From assembly GCA_023231265.1 (NCBI GenBank), contig JALNVT010000154.1, positions 1-6,200 on the forward strand: a stretch of DNA of 6,200 nt. Direction: 5' to 3'. The stretch comes from Sphaerochaetaceae bacterium. Its GTDB lineage: Bacteria > Spirochaetota > Spirochaetia > Sphaerochaetales > Sphaerochaetaceae. Positions 1 through 6,200 of the stretch are shown piece after piece. Every line of letters starts with the position of its first letter. Within the stretch, counting starts at the first letter, position 1. Under the pieces are notes generated by a model. It made no database searches and had not been told where the DNA came from. It was given only the letters and a program-made list of their open reading frames with translations. The translations under genes were made by a program, and so were the position numbers.

Positions 1-42
1 GATTTAAATGATATTAATTTATCTCAATTACTTATAGAATAA
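1..42 (+). CDS. Possible C-terminal tail of an upstream plus-strand gene (partial)
   Basis: Reading from base 1, frame 1 is open for 13 codons (DLNDINLSQLLIE) and ends at TAA 40-42. The other two plus frames stop within the first 9 bases. If real, this is the last part of a gene converging on carAB, with the carAB terminator between them. A 13-codon open stretch is easily produced by chance, so this is a weak call and no function can be assigned. Confidence 0.25.
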   Translation, partial: DLNDINLSQLLIE

Positions 43-158
43 GGATTAATCTATCTTTACTCCATTGCCTAAATTTATGGCCAAATGGGGCAGCTTATCA
101 CATTTATGAAATATTTCAATAATTTCAAATTGGCTTAACTCTTGTTTGGTATAAATGC

Positions 159-193
159 AAAAAGAGACCTCCACGTGAAGCAGAGATCTCTTT
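159..193 (-). terminator. Rho-independent terminator of the carAB operon
   Basis: On the minus strand an 11-bp stem (193-183 pairing with 171-161) closes an 11-nt loop (182-172). The only non-Watson-Crick pair in the stem is a U-G wobble, which becomes a C-A mismatch if read on the plus strand. The right arm runs into five consecutive U residues (163-159). The hairpin begins 24 nt after the carB stop codon. The intact pairing and U-run favour minus-strand use, so it ends carAB transcription. It could also partly block any transcript arriving from the left. Confidence 0.75.
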
Positions 194-217
194 GAAAATT
201 TGAATTGAGTAAATATC

Positions 218-3200
218 CTAGTTAATGAACTGAGGAATAGGAGAGACCTTTGCCTCATCCTTAAGCAGATACTTTATTCCTTCAACTGCTGCTACTGCAG
301 CACTTGTTGTGGTTGTGTAAGGAATCTTCTGAAGCAGTGCAACAGATCTTATATCATCATTGCTGCTTATTGAGTGAAATCCCATTGGTGTGTTTATAAC
401 AAGATCTATTCTCCTGTTGTTGAGGTGGTCCACAATATTTGGATGACCATCCTTTGTCTTCAACATCACCTCACAGAGAATTCCCTCTTCAAAAAGGTCA
501 CGAGCGGTGCCCTGTGTGGCAGCAATTTCGAAACCAAGTTCAATCAGCTGCTTTGCAACAGGAACTATTGTCTTTCTGTCCTTTTTATTCACGCTGATTA
601 GAACCTTACCACTTGTAGGAAGCTTGTTACCTGAGCTTATCTGACTCTTTGCATATGCCTCACCAAAGCTCTCACCAGAACCTGTTGTCTCACCAGTACT
701 TCTCATCTCAGGTCCAAGAAGAGGATCTATATCAATGAATCTATCGAATGAGAAAACCGCCTCTTTGATGGCCCATCCTGCATGACATTTTCCCTCTCCA
801 ATATGGGAGTAAGATGGAACAAGTTTCTGCTCCTTAAGAGATATTCCTTCCCATACTTTTACAGCAGTCTCAATCAAATTGACCTTGCTGTATTTGGAAA
901 TGAAAGGAACTGTTCTGCTTGCTCTTGGATTGACCTCAATTATGTAAAGAATCTCATCCTTAACTGCAAATTGAATGTTGATGAATCCAACTAGATTCAT
1001 TCTTCTGGCAATCTTCAGTGTTGCACATCTCATCTGCTCAAGTATCTCAGGACTTGATTTGTATGGAGGAAATACTGCAGCACTGTCACCGCTGTGGATA
1101 CCAGCTGCTTCAATGTGCTGAAGAATACCACCTATGTAGATGTCCTCTCCATCACTGATTGCATCAAGATCATATTCAAAAGCATCTTCAATGAACTGAT
1201 CAATCAAGATTGGATGCTCTTCATCAAAACTCACCTCATTTGTTTTGAAGTATGTATCAACATCCTCCTCACTGTAAGCAATGAACATGGATCTACCACC
1301 AAGTACAAATGAAGGTCTCAGCAATATTGGATAACCAATCTCTCTTGCCTTGCTGTGAATCTCATCCATGGTTGTACCCATTCTGTTGGCAGCTTGGTTC
1401 AGACCAAGTTCCTTAAGAATTGCTGCAAAATCACCTCTGTCCTCAGCTTCATCGATTCCAGAAAGCTGTGTTCCAATTATCTCAACATCCTCTTCATCCT
1501 TGAGAGCTTGAGCAATATTCAAAGGTGTCTGTCCACCAAGTTGAATAACAAGTTTCTTTGCATGCTCCTTTTTGAGTATTGCTTTGACACTCTCTCCATC
1601 AAGAGGTTCAATGTAAAGTCTATCAGATACATTGTAGTCGGTACTCACTGTCTCAGGATTGGAGTTTATTATAATTGTCTTTCTTCCAAGCTCTCTGTAA
1701 GCCATTGAAGAAAGAGAGCAGCATGTATCAAACTCAAGGCCCTGACCGATTCTGTTTGGTCCACTTGCAAGAATCACAACTGCATCCTCTCCAAATGGCT
1801 CACCTTCATCTGATTCACCATATGTATTGTAGCAATATGGAGTGAGAGCTTTGAACTCTCCGGCACATGTGTCTACAAAATGAGATGACATCTCAATGCC
1901 ATTGTTCTCTCTTATCTTTTCAATCTCACTGACATCAACTTTAGCAAGCTGAGCAATTCTCTTATCACTCATGCCATTCTCTTTTGCTCTTTCAATGAGC
2001 TGTGGTGTCAATTCTTTGGCATCAATTATCTCATGGTCCAGAAGAGACTGGAGATACAGCTGATATATGAAGAAAGGATCAAATCCTGTGATCTCATTGA
2101 GACGCTTCATGCTGTCCTCTCCCTCGTTGAATAGCACTGTGTAGATTGCAAATATTCTGAGAGGGTGTGCGTTTGTGAGATATTTCTCTACATCACATTC
2201 TTCAAGAGGAACGAGCCCCTCCATCTTTCTTTCAACAGATCTTATTGCTTTGTTCAGTGCCTCGATGGATGTTCTTCCAATTGCCAAAGACTCTCCAACG
2301 GATCTCATTTGAGATCCAAGAGCAGAAGGTTTGAGTGGGAACTTCTCAAGTTCAAAACGAGGTACCTTTACAGCACAGTAATCAAGAGCTGGTTCAAAGC
2401 ATGACACACTCTTACCTGTTATCTGGTTTATGACCTCATCGAGAGTGTAACCAACTGCAAGCTTTGTTGAGCAGAATGCAATAGGAAAACCAGTTGCCTT
2501 TGATGCAAGAGCAGATGATCTTGATACACGAGGATTCATCTCAATTACAATCATTTTTTTTGTCTTTGGATTCACTGCAAACTGAACATTTGAACCACCA
2601 CAGTCAACACCGACTGCACGCAGTATGTTTATTGATGCATCTCTCATATCTTGATATTCTTCATTGTTCAGTGTCTGAATTGGAGCTATGGTTATTGAAT
2701 CACCTGTGTGAACACCCATTGGGTCGATGTTCTCAATTGAGCATACAATGATTGCATTATCATTCTTGTCTCTCATGACCTCCATCTCAAACTCTTTCCA
2801 ACCAATCAAAGATTCCTCAATCAAAACTTCTGAAACAGGACTCTCTTTGAGTGCTCTTCTTGTGAGCAGTTTGAAAGACTCCAAATCATAAGCGATGGCA
2901 CCACCGCGTCCTCCAAGTGTGAAACTTGGACGTATGATGATTGGAAAGGGTATTGAACTTGTTGCACTGAGGGCTTCCTCCTCACTGTGAGCAACGACAC
3001 TTTTTGGGGATTCAAGATTCAAGGATGATACAAGATCTTTGAACAGTCCCCTGTCTTCTGCCTTGTTTATTGAATCAATTGAAGCTCCTAGAACCTCAAC
3101 ATTGTATTTTGTAAGTATACCCGCTGCATCCAGATCAAGAGTAAGATTCAAACCAGATTGACCGCCTACTGTTGATAGAATTGCATCAGGTCTCTCTGTT

Positions 3201-3436
3201 TTTATGATCTCTTCAAGATAGTTTACAGTGAGAGGTTCCATATAGACCTTATCACTCAAAGAAGGAGTGCTCATCATGGTAGCAGGATTTGGATTGACAA
3301 GAATTACGTAATATCCATCTTCCTTGAGAGCCTTTATGGCCTGACAGCCACTGTAATCGAACTCACATGCCTGACCAATTATGATTGGACCGCTTCCTAT
3401 TACCAATATTTTATGTATGTCTTCTCTTTTGCTCAT
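218..3436 (-). CDS. carB: Carbamoyl-phosphate synthase large subunit CarB
   Basis: This 1072-residue protein (E. coli CarB has 1073) uses ammonia released by CarA, bicarbonate and two ATP to make carbamoyl phosphate for arginine and pyrimidine synthesis in the cytoplasm. Two homologous synthetase halves are visible. The first (about 1-400) has GSGPIIIGQACEFDYSG at 14-30 and R129, R169, E215, N236, H243, E299, N301 and R303, all at E. coli numbering. The second (about 554-935) has ASGPNRIGQGLEFD at 557-570, R707, E834, N836 and R838. An oligomerisation region lies between them (about 404-553). The C-terminal MGS-like allosteric domain (about 940-1060) keeps T974, T977, K993 and N1015. Counterparts of the E. 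coli ornithine contacts are present as E776, D784, E892 and T1042. Two differences from E. coli are a 7-residue longer loop near 871-890 and R954/F1020 in place of K954/R1020. The ATG overlaps the carA stop by one base and has AAAGGA 9 nt upstream, so the start is secure. The stop is TAG. No frame damage is seen. Confidence 0.98.
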   Translation of the reverse strand: MSKREDIHKILVIGSGPIIIGQACEFDYSGCQAIKALKEDGYYVILVNPNPATMMSTPSLSDKVYMEPLTVNYLEEIIKTERPDAILSTVGGQSGLNLTLDLDAAGILTKYNVEVLGASIDSINKAEDRGLFKDLVSSLNLESPKSVVAHSEEEALSATSSIPFPIIIRPSFTLGGRGGAIAYDLESFKLLTRRALKESPVSEVLIEESLIGWKEFEMEVMRDKNDNAIIVCSIENIDPMGVHTGDSITIAPIQTLNNEEYQDMRDASINILRAVGVDCGGSNVQFAVNPKTKKMIVIEMNPRVSRSSALASKATGFPIAFCSTKLAVGYTLDEVINQITGKSVSCFEPALDYCAVKVPRFELEKFPLKPSALGSQMRSVGESLAIGRTSIEALNKAIRSVERKMEGLVPLEECDVEKYLTNAHPLRIFAIYTVLFNEGEDSMKRLNEITGFDPFFIYQLYLQSLLDHEIIDAKELTPQLIERAKENGMSDKRIAQLAKVDVSEIEKIRENNGIEMSSHFVDTCAGEFKALTPYCYNTYGESDEGEPFGEDAVVILASGPNRIGQGLEFDTCCSLSSMAYRELGRKTIIINSNPETVSTDYNVSDRLYIEPLDGESVKAILKKEHAKKLVIQLGGQTPLNIAQALKDEEDVEIIGTQLSGIDEAEDRGDFAAILKELGLNQAANRMGTTMDEIHSKAREIGYPILLRPSFVLGGRSMFIAYSEEDVDTYFKTNEVSFDEEHPILIDQFIEDAFEYDLDAISDGEDIYIGGILQHIEAAGIHSGDSAAVFPPYKSSPEILEQMRCATLKIARRMNLVGFINIQFAVKDEILYIIEVNPRASRTVPFISKYSKVNLIETAVKVWEGISLKEQKLVPSYSHIGEGKCHAGWAIKEAVFSFDRFIDIDPLLGPEMRSTGETTGSGESFGEAYAKSQISSGNKLPTSGKVLISVNKKDRKTIVPVAKQLIELGFEIAATQGTARDLFEEGILCEVMLKTKDGHPNIVDHLNNRRIDLVINTPMGFHSISSNDDIRSVALLQKIPYTTTTSAAVAAVEGIKYLLKDEAKVSPIPQFIN

Positions 3437-3451
3437 TATTTGGATTCCTTT
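3436..3451 (-). promoter_or_regulatory. carB ribosome binding site and carA/carB stop-start overlap
   Basis: AAAGGA (3451-3446) lies inside the last codons of carA, 9 nt before the carB ATG. The junction reads TAATG, so the last base of the carA TAA is the first base of the carB ATG. The arrangement suggests translational coupling, which would keep the two subunits equimolar. The same TATAAAGGA string precedes both carA and carB. Confidence 0.85.
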
Positions 3452-4566
3452 ATAAATTCATCAAAGATTCTCTCGCCTTCTCTTGGACCAGGTCCAGCTT
3501 CTGGGTGAAATTGAACACTCAAAATTGATTTTGATGGAACCTTTATTCCCTCAATGCTTCTATCATTTGAGTTGATGAACCACACCTTGCAGTCATCACT
3601 CAGTGAGGATGATACAAAACTATGATTCTGACTTGTAACGAAGGTTCTTCCTGTTTCAAGATCTGTTACAGGTTGGTTTCCACCGTGATGGCCAAAACTC
3701 ATCTTCTCAGTCTTACCACCAAGGGCAAGAGTTATTATCTGATGACCAAGACATATTCCCATGATTGGAATTTTATTCAATAAGGATCTGACAGTTTTTA
3801 TTGCATTTGTCTGCATCTCAGGATCTCCTGGACCATTTGATAGGAAAAGAGCACTGTAGCCATGATTCAACACATCATCTTCAGTGAATGTTGGAGGAAG
3901 AAGGGTGACTTCAACACCTCGTCTGTAGAGGGCTTTTATGATTGATTTTTTGATTCCAAAATCAACAAGAGCAAAATGTTTGTTGCTTTCATATAGAACA
4001 TCAATCTTTGAATTTATTTCAGGACTTTCAATGATTTTGGTGCAAGAAACACTTTCAACCGGGTTCAAAGACGAAATAAAAGGAAAGGATAAAAGATGCT
4101 GTACAACAAAATCTTTTTCAACCTTTCCTAAATTATCACATTCAACAATAATTGCTCTTTTAAAACCAGTATCTCTTAGATGCAATGTAAGAGCTCTGGT
4201 ATTCACATTGCATATACCAATAACATCACTTTCTTTCAAATATTGGTCCAACGTGATTCTGTTCTCAGCAACAGGTCCATCATAATAGTTTTTAACAACA
4301 ACTGCATTGCAGTTGATTTTGCTCTTTATTATATTTTCCTCACCACCAACATCAATTCCATAATTACCAATATGAGGATAGGTAAAAGTAACAATCTGTC
4401 CTTCATAGGAAGGATCACTTATTATTTCTTGATATCCAACCATGCTGGTGTTGAATATCAATTCTCCGCATGATTTATTGGTTTTTATTTTATCAAGCGA
4501 GGGGGCAACCGCGCCAAAGCTTTTTCCCTGGTATACACTACCATCTTCCAAAATTAGATAAGTCAA
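3436..4566 (-). CDS. carA: Carbamoyl-phosphate synthase small subunit CarA (glutamine amidotransferase)
   Basis: This 376-residue protein (E. coli CarA has 382) hydrolyses glutamine and passes ammonia to CarB. The N-terminal CPSase small-chain domain (about 1-150) has LILEDGSVYQG at 4-14, then FNTSMVGYQEI at 38-48 and FTYPHIGNYG at 61-70. The class I glutaminase domain (about 195-376) has SNGPGDP at 243-249, the nucleophile elbow GICLGHQ with C272, and QFHPEAGPGP with H354 and E356. The Cys-His-Glu triad is therefore intact and full glutamine-dependent activity is expected. The start is TTG at 4566-4564, chosen because family homology begins right there and AAAGGA sits 8 nt upstream. The nearby ATG at 4588-4586 is in another frame. 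It is the first gene of the carAB unit and its stop overlaps the carB start. By eye it is more AT-rich than carB, mostly in its first half. Confidence 0.97.
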   Translation of the reverse strand: MTYLILEDGSVYQGKSFGAVAPSLDKIKTNKSCGELIFNTSMVGYQEIISDPSYEGQIVTFTYPHIGNYGIDVGGEENIIKSKINCNAVVVKNYYDGPVAENRITLDQYLKESDVIGICNVNTRALTLHLRDTGFKRAIIVECDNLGKVEKDFVVQHLLSFPFISSLNPVESVSCTKIIESPEINSKIDVLYESNKHFALVDFGIKKSIIKALYRRGVEVTLLPPTFTEDDVLNHGYSALFLSNGPGDPEMQTNAIKTVRSLLNKIPIMGICLGHQIITLALGGKTEKMSFGHHGGNQPVTDLETGRTFVTSQNHSFVSSSLSDDCKVWFINSNDRSIEGIKVPSKSILSVQFHPEAGPGPREGERIFDEFIKESK

Positions 4567-4574
4567 AGTTTTTT

Positions 4575-4580
4575 TCCTTT
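4575..4580 (-). promoter_or_regulatory. carA ribosome binding site deciding a TTG start
   Basis: On the minus strand AAAGGA (4580-4575) stands 8 nt before TTG (4566-4564). No in-frame ATG or GTG fits the homology start, so this site supports a non-ATG initiation codon. TTG initiation usually lowers translation, which may help tune subunit supply. Confidence 0.8.
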
Positions 4581-4626
4581 ATAAGCATTGAATAATATTT
4601 ATAATATCATCTTAAATTGTTGCAAT

Positions 4627-4653
4627 ATTATAAAATTTCTGTTGCCTTTACAA
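4627..4653 (-). promoter_or_regulatory. Predicted proximal promoter of carAB
   Basis: The minus strand has a perfect TATAAT -10 (4632-4627) with TTGTAA (4653-4648) as -35. The 15-bp spacer is shorter than the usual 17. Transcription would begin near 4620, giving a leader of about 54 nt before the TTG start of carA. The exact -10 and its position support the call. AT-rich DNA gives chance matches and the short spacer lowers certainty. Confidence 0.5.
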
Positions 4654-4689
4654 GTACTTTGCAACATAAAATGGATAAATAATCTAAAA

Positions 4690-4707
4690 ATTGTATAAAT
4701 ATACAAT
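4690..4707. promoter_or_regulatory. ARG-box-like operator (candidate ArgR/AhrC site)
   Basis: This is a perfect 18-bp dyad, ATTGTATA-AA-TATACAAT. It fits 16 of 18 positions of the enterobacterial ARG-box consensus (WNTGAATWWWWATTCANW). The two mismatches are symmetric (positions 5 and 14), and 8 of the 10 non-degenerate bases match. Arginine repressors are known to control carAB in several bacteria, so the location fits the function. The site lies upstream of the TATAAT promoter and would overlap a second, weaker promoter candidate. Low sequence complexity is the main reason for doubt. Confidence 0.45.
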
Positions 4708-4718
4708 AAAAATGTATA
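4690..4718 (-). promoter_or_regulatory. Possible distal carAB promoter overlapping the ARG-box-like sites
   Basis: On the minus strand TATACA (4718-4713) and TACAAT (4695-4690) are separated by 17 bp, matching the -35 and -10 consensus at 4 of 6 and 5 of 6 positions. Transcription would begin near 4683. Its -35 lies in the second ARG-box-like site and its -10 in the first, so a bound repressor would cover it. Tandem carAB promoters with separate arginine and pyrimidine control are known in E. coli. The match could be chance in this AT-rich stretch. Confidence 0.25.
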
Positions 4719-4728
4719 TTTGAATTTT
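4711..4728. promoter_or_regulatory. Weaker second ARG-box-like site
   Basis: It begins exactly 3 bp after the first box, the spacing typical of paired ARG boxes. The left half (AATGTAT) repeats the first box's half-site pattern with the same A-to-T change at position 5. The right half is poor. The two boxes also form a 9-bp inverted repeat (4697-4705 with 4713-4721), which could be an alternative reason for the symmetry. Confidence 0.3.
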
Positions 4729-4779
4729 TACTGTTGCTTTTTTGTTGTATTTTTGCATTATTTAAATTGAGTCTCGATG

Positions 4780-4808
4780 TTGCCTTGCAGTCATTGTATG
4801 CATATAAT
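4780..4808 (+). promoter_or_regulatory. Predicted promoter of the divergent sensor gene
   Basis: TTGCCT (4780-4785) and a perfect TATAAT (4803-4808) are separated by exactly 17 bp. Transcription would begin near 4815 and leave a leader of about 115 nt before the ATG at 4930. A weaker alternative, TTGATA (4837-4842) with GATAAA (4860-4865) at 17 bp, would give a leader of about 58 nt. Confidence 0.5.
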
Positions 4809-4836
4809 GATATTAGAGAGAAGGTATTTAAATGAC

Positions 4837-4846
4837 TTGATATCAA
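4837..4846. repeat. Perfect 10-bp palindrome TTGATATCAA
   Basis: It lies in the predicted leader of the sensor gene and overlaps the -35 of the weaker alternative promoter. It could be an operator, but palindromes of this size arise readily in AT-rich DNA and no family assignment is possible. Confidence 0.25.
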
Positions 4847-4919
4847 TCATAGTTAAGCAGATAAAAATTTATATAGTTAAAATCTACAAATTATGGTAAT
4901 ATTAGTCTAATAATTACAT

Positions 4920-4924
4920 AAGGA
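4920..4924 (+). promoter_or_regulatory. Ribosome binding site of the sensor gene
   Basis: AAGGA stands 5 nt before an ATG at 4930 and 8 nt before a second, adjacent ATG at 4933. Spacing favours the second, but both are in frame and differ by one residue, so the protein is practically unchanged. Confidence 0.7.
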
Positions 4925-4929
4925 TACTT

Positions 4930-6200
4930 ATGATGAATGATAAAATATTGACCACGCAAAGCATTCTAAAATGTGATGAAATAAAGGTGAAAGAATTAAT
5001 TTCTAAATTCTTGTCCTGTGTTTTGACCAAAGATACAGAAGAAGCTAAGAAGCTTATTTCTCCAAATACGACAATTATCGGTACATCCGGAACCATCAGC
5101 ATGAAAGAATTGATATCTTTGCTTCAGGTTGATAACAATGGTTACAGTTGTTTTATACCTCATTATGAAGAAATGGAATGTTTGAGATTGAAGGATTCTC
5201 TCTTCAATTTGATTGTACCTCTCACTGTAATTGAAGGTGAGATTGGAACTTTTCTGATCACAACAACATTTACAGTAGATATCGAGCAGGAAGAAATTCT
5301 TTTCCTGTCAATTCCTTTACAAGATTTAAAAAATACAACAAAAGATTATATCATAGGCCAGATGTCATTCTATTTGGGACCCAACTACAAAATCACTCTG
5401 ATAGATGATCTTGTTGCACATTTTCTCAAGTATAAAAATGGACTTGATATGAAGAAGGCATTGGATTCCAACATATTGAATGCATTGAAAGAAGGGGATA
5501 AGGAGGAATTCATAGAGCTTTTGAACTCAAATAAAGATACCTATCTTCCTGTTCTAAATAAAGTGAGTCTTCTGAATAAAAATGGTAAGGGAATTGATGT
5601 CAGCATTGAGATGAACATCATCAAGGTCAAATCAACCATATATAAAGTGATTGCAACAGTTCATGACTTGATGAGAGATGAAGATGAGAATGTTCTCAAT
5701 GGAAGACGTTTTTATAGATTGATCAACATTCTAAATAGCTCTCCAACTCCTTTTTTCATAAAAAACTTGAAAGGTGAGTATGTTGGAACTAATAAATCTT
5801 ATCTGAAGTCTCTTGGCTTGGATGAGACTTACAATATAATTGGAAAAACTGACTATGATTACTTAAGTAAAGAATTGGCAGACCTTTTCACGAGAGAAGA
5901 TGATATAATAATTCGAACCAAGAAACCACTCTCAAAATTTGCTGAAGATGTTGATAGCAATGGGGATCCCAAGAGTTTCCAATACACAAAAGCTCCTCTG
6001 ATTGAAAATGGTAAGGTTGTGGGATTGATATGCTTCATTCTGGATGTTTCAATTGTCACAAACCTCAACAAAGAGCTTCTTAAATCTCAGCTTGAACTTG
6101 GATTCATATTCAACAACTCAAAGATTTCTTATTACATAAAAGATACAAATTTCCGATTCAGAAGAGTCAATAAGACTTTCTTGAGGCAGAATGATGTCAC
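4930..6200 (+). CDS. Multi-PAS sensor protein with NTF2/SnoaL-like N-terminal domain (3' end missing)
   Basis: The frame is open for 423 codons and runs off the window. Residues about 18-125 (starting KVKELISKFLSCVLTKDTEE) look like an NTF2/SnoaL-type alpha-beta domain, a fold that often binds small ligands. Residues about 145-252 resemble a degenerate PAS domain, with a GDKEEF segment and a closing strand ending in VIATVHDL. Residues about 262-377 are a clear PAS domain, with PFFIKNLKGEYVGTNKSYL at 274-292, the IGKTDYDYL motif at 304-312 and a final LICFILDVS strand. A further PAS begins near 393 with YYIKD at 401-405 and VN at 413-414. No signal peptide or membrane segment is visible, so cytoplasmic sensing is likely. 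The output domain (histidine kinase, GGDEF, EAL, phosphatase or other) is not in the window and should not be assumed. The gene is divergent from carAB. PAS identity is firm; the ligand is unknown. Confidence 0.85.
   Translation, partial: MMNDKILTTQSILKCDEIKVKELISKFLSCVLTKDTEEAKKLISPNTTIIGTSGTISMKELISLLQVDNNGYSCFIPHYEEMECLRLKDSLFNLIVPLTVIEGEIGTFLITTTFTVDIEQEEILFLSIPLQDLKNTTKDYIIGQMSFYLGPNYKITLIDDLVAHFLKYKNGLDMKKALDSNILNALKEGDKEEFIELLNSNKDTYLPVLNKVSLLNKNGKGIDVSIEMNIIKVKSTIYKVIATVHDLMRDEDENVLNGRRFYRLINILNSSPTPFFIKNLKGEYVGTNKSYLKSLGLDETYNIIGKTDYDYLSKELADLFTREDDIIIRTKKPLSKFAEDVDSNGDPKSFQYTKAPLIENGKVVGLICFILDVSIVTNLNKELLKSQLELGFIFNNSKISYYIKDTNFRFRRVNKTFLRQNDV

Larger units (their letters stand above)
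4618..4783. repeat. Cluster of five TGTTGC hexamers
   Basis: TGTTGC occurs on the plus strand at 4618-4623, 4640-4645, 4732-4737 and 4778-4783, and inverted (GCAACA) at 4661-4666. The first three lie 22 and 21 bp apart, about two helical turns. The copy at 4640 overlaps the spacer of the predicted carAB promoter, and the copy at 4778 overlaps the -35 of the divergent promoter. The hexamer also occurs singly inside genes (for example near 1019, 2960, 3980 and 5411), but the local density here is far higher. It could be a regulator site; the regulator is unknown. Confidence 0.4.
4567..4929. other. Divergent control region between carAB and the sensor gene
   Basis: These 363 bp contain no convincing gene and are much more AT-rich than the flanking coding DNA. 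Both neighbouring genes are transcribed outward from it. It contains the promoter, ARG-box-like, TGTTGC and palindrome features listed separately. The predicted carAB leader is short (about 54 nt) and shows only AT-rich direct repeats. I see neither a riboswitch-like fold nor a conventional pyrimidine attenuator there. Confidence 0.8.

Noticed and set aside
62..88. Hairpin pairing CCATTGCC (62-69) with GGC and AATGG (79-88)
   Set aside because: The 3' arm has a 2-nt bulge and no U-run follows on either strand, so it does not qualify as a terminator.
46..258. 70-residue minus-strand open frame overlapping the end of carB, with protein-like residues in its last part
   Set aside because: Its start lies inside carB in another frame and it reads straight through the terminator stem. 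After the terminator no plausible start with a ribosome site remains. It is best seen as a chance frame, although a gene remnant cannot be fully excluded.
2821..3015. 64-residue minus-strand open frame within carB, and plus-strand frames such as 1355-1708 and 3938-4285
   Set aside because: They are antisense or out-of-frame shadows of intact carB and carA, with no domain signal or own translation signals.
4567..4620. Pyrimidine attenuator, PyrR site or riboswitch in the carAB leader
   Set aside because: The predicted leader is only about 54 nt, with no stable hairpin plus U-run and no recognisable PyrR-binding or riboswitch core.
4628..4846. 72-residue minus-strand open frame in the control region
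   Set aside because: It has no ribosome site or recognisable motif, is asparagine/serine-rich as expected of AT-rich noncoding DNA, and lies across the promoter elements.
4837..4846. FNR/CRP-type site at TTGATATCAA
   Set aside because: FNR sites have four bases between TTGAT and ATCAA. Here the halves directly abut and overlap, so the family assignment fails.

Overview
The window comes from a low-GC bacterium. Support for this is Shine-Dalgarno sites before all three gene starts, a hairpin-plus-U-run terminator, TATAAT-type promoter elements, and a carbamoyl-phosphate synthetase of bacterial type whose first-half residue numbering matches E. coli CarB exactly. I cannot assign a phylum. No tRNA, rRNA, CRISPR array, insertion sequence or phage gene is visible.

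Layout from left to right: (1) positions 1-217 are a short flank. It may hold the last 13 codons of a plus-strand gene ending at 42, and it holds a good intrinsic terminator (159-193) that closes the minus-strand operon. (2) 218-4566 on the minus strand is a complete carAB operon. carA begins with TTG, and its TAA stop shares one base with the carB ATG. (3) 4567-4929 is a 363-bp, very AT-rich divergent control region. It holds a TATAAT promoter for carAB, a perfect 18-bp dyad resembling an arginine-repressor (ARG) box with a weaker second box exactly 3 bp further upstream, a cluster of five TGTTGC hexamers, and a promoter pointing the other way. (4) 4930-6200 on the plus strand is the first 423 codons of a large, apparently cytoplasmic sensor protein. 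It reads as an NTF2/SnoaL-like N-terminal domain, a degenerate PAS-like segment, one clear PAS domain and the start of another. Its output domain lies beyond the window.

CarA (glutaminase) and CarB (synthetase) together make carbamoyl phosphate for arginine and pyrimidine synthesis. No other arg or pyr gene is next to them, so the operon stands alone here. The divergent sensor gene shares the control region, which raises the possibility of joint regulation, but nothing in the sequence proves a functional link. I found no convincing undescribed system. The most informative parts for follow-up are the control region and the sensor gene.
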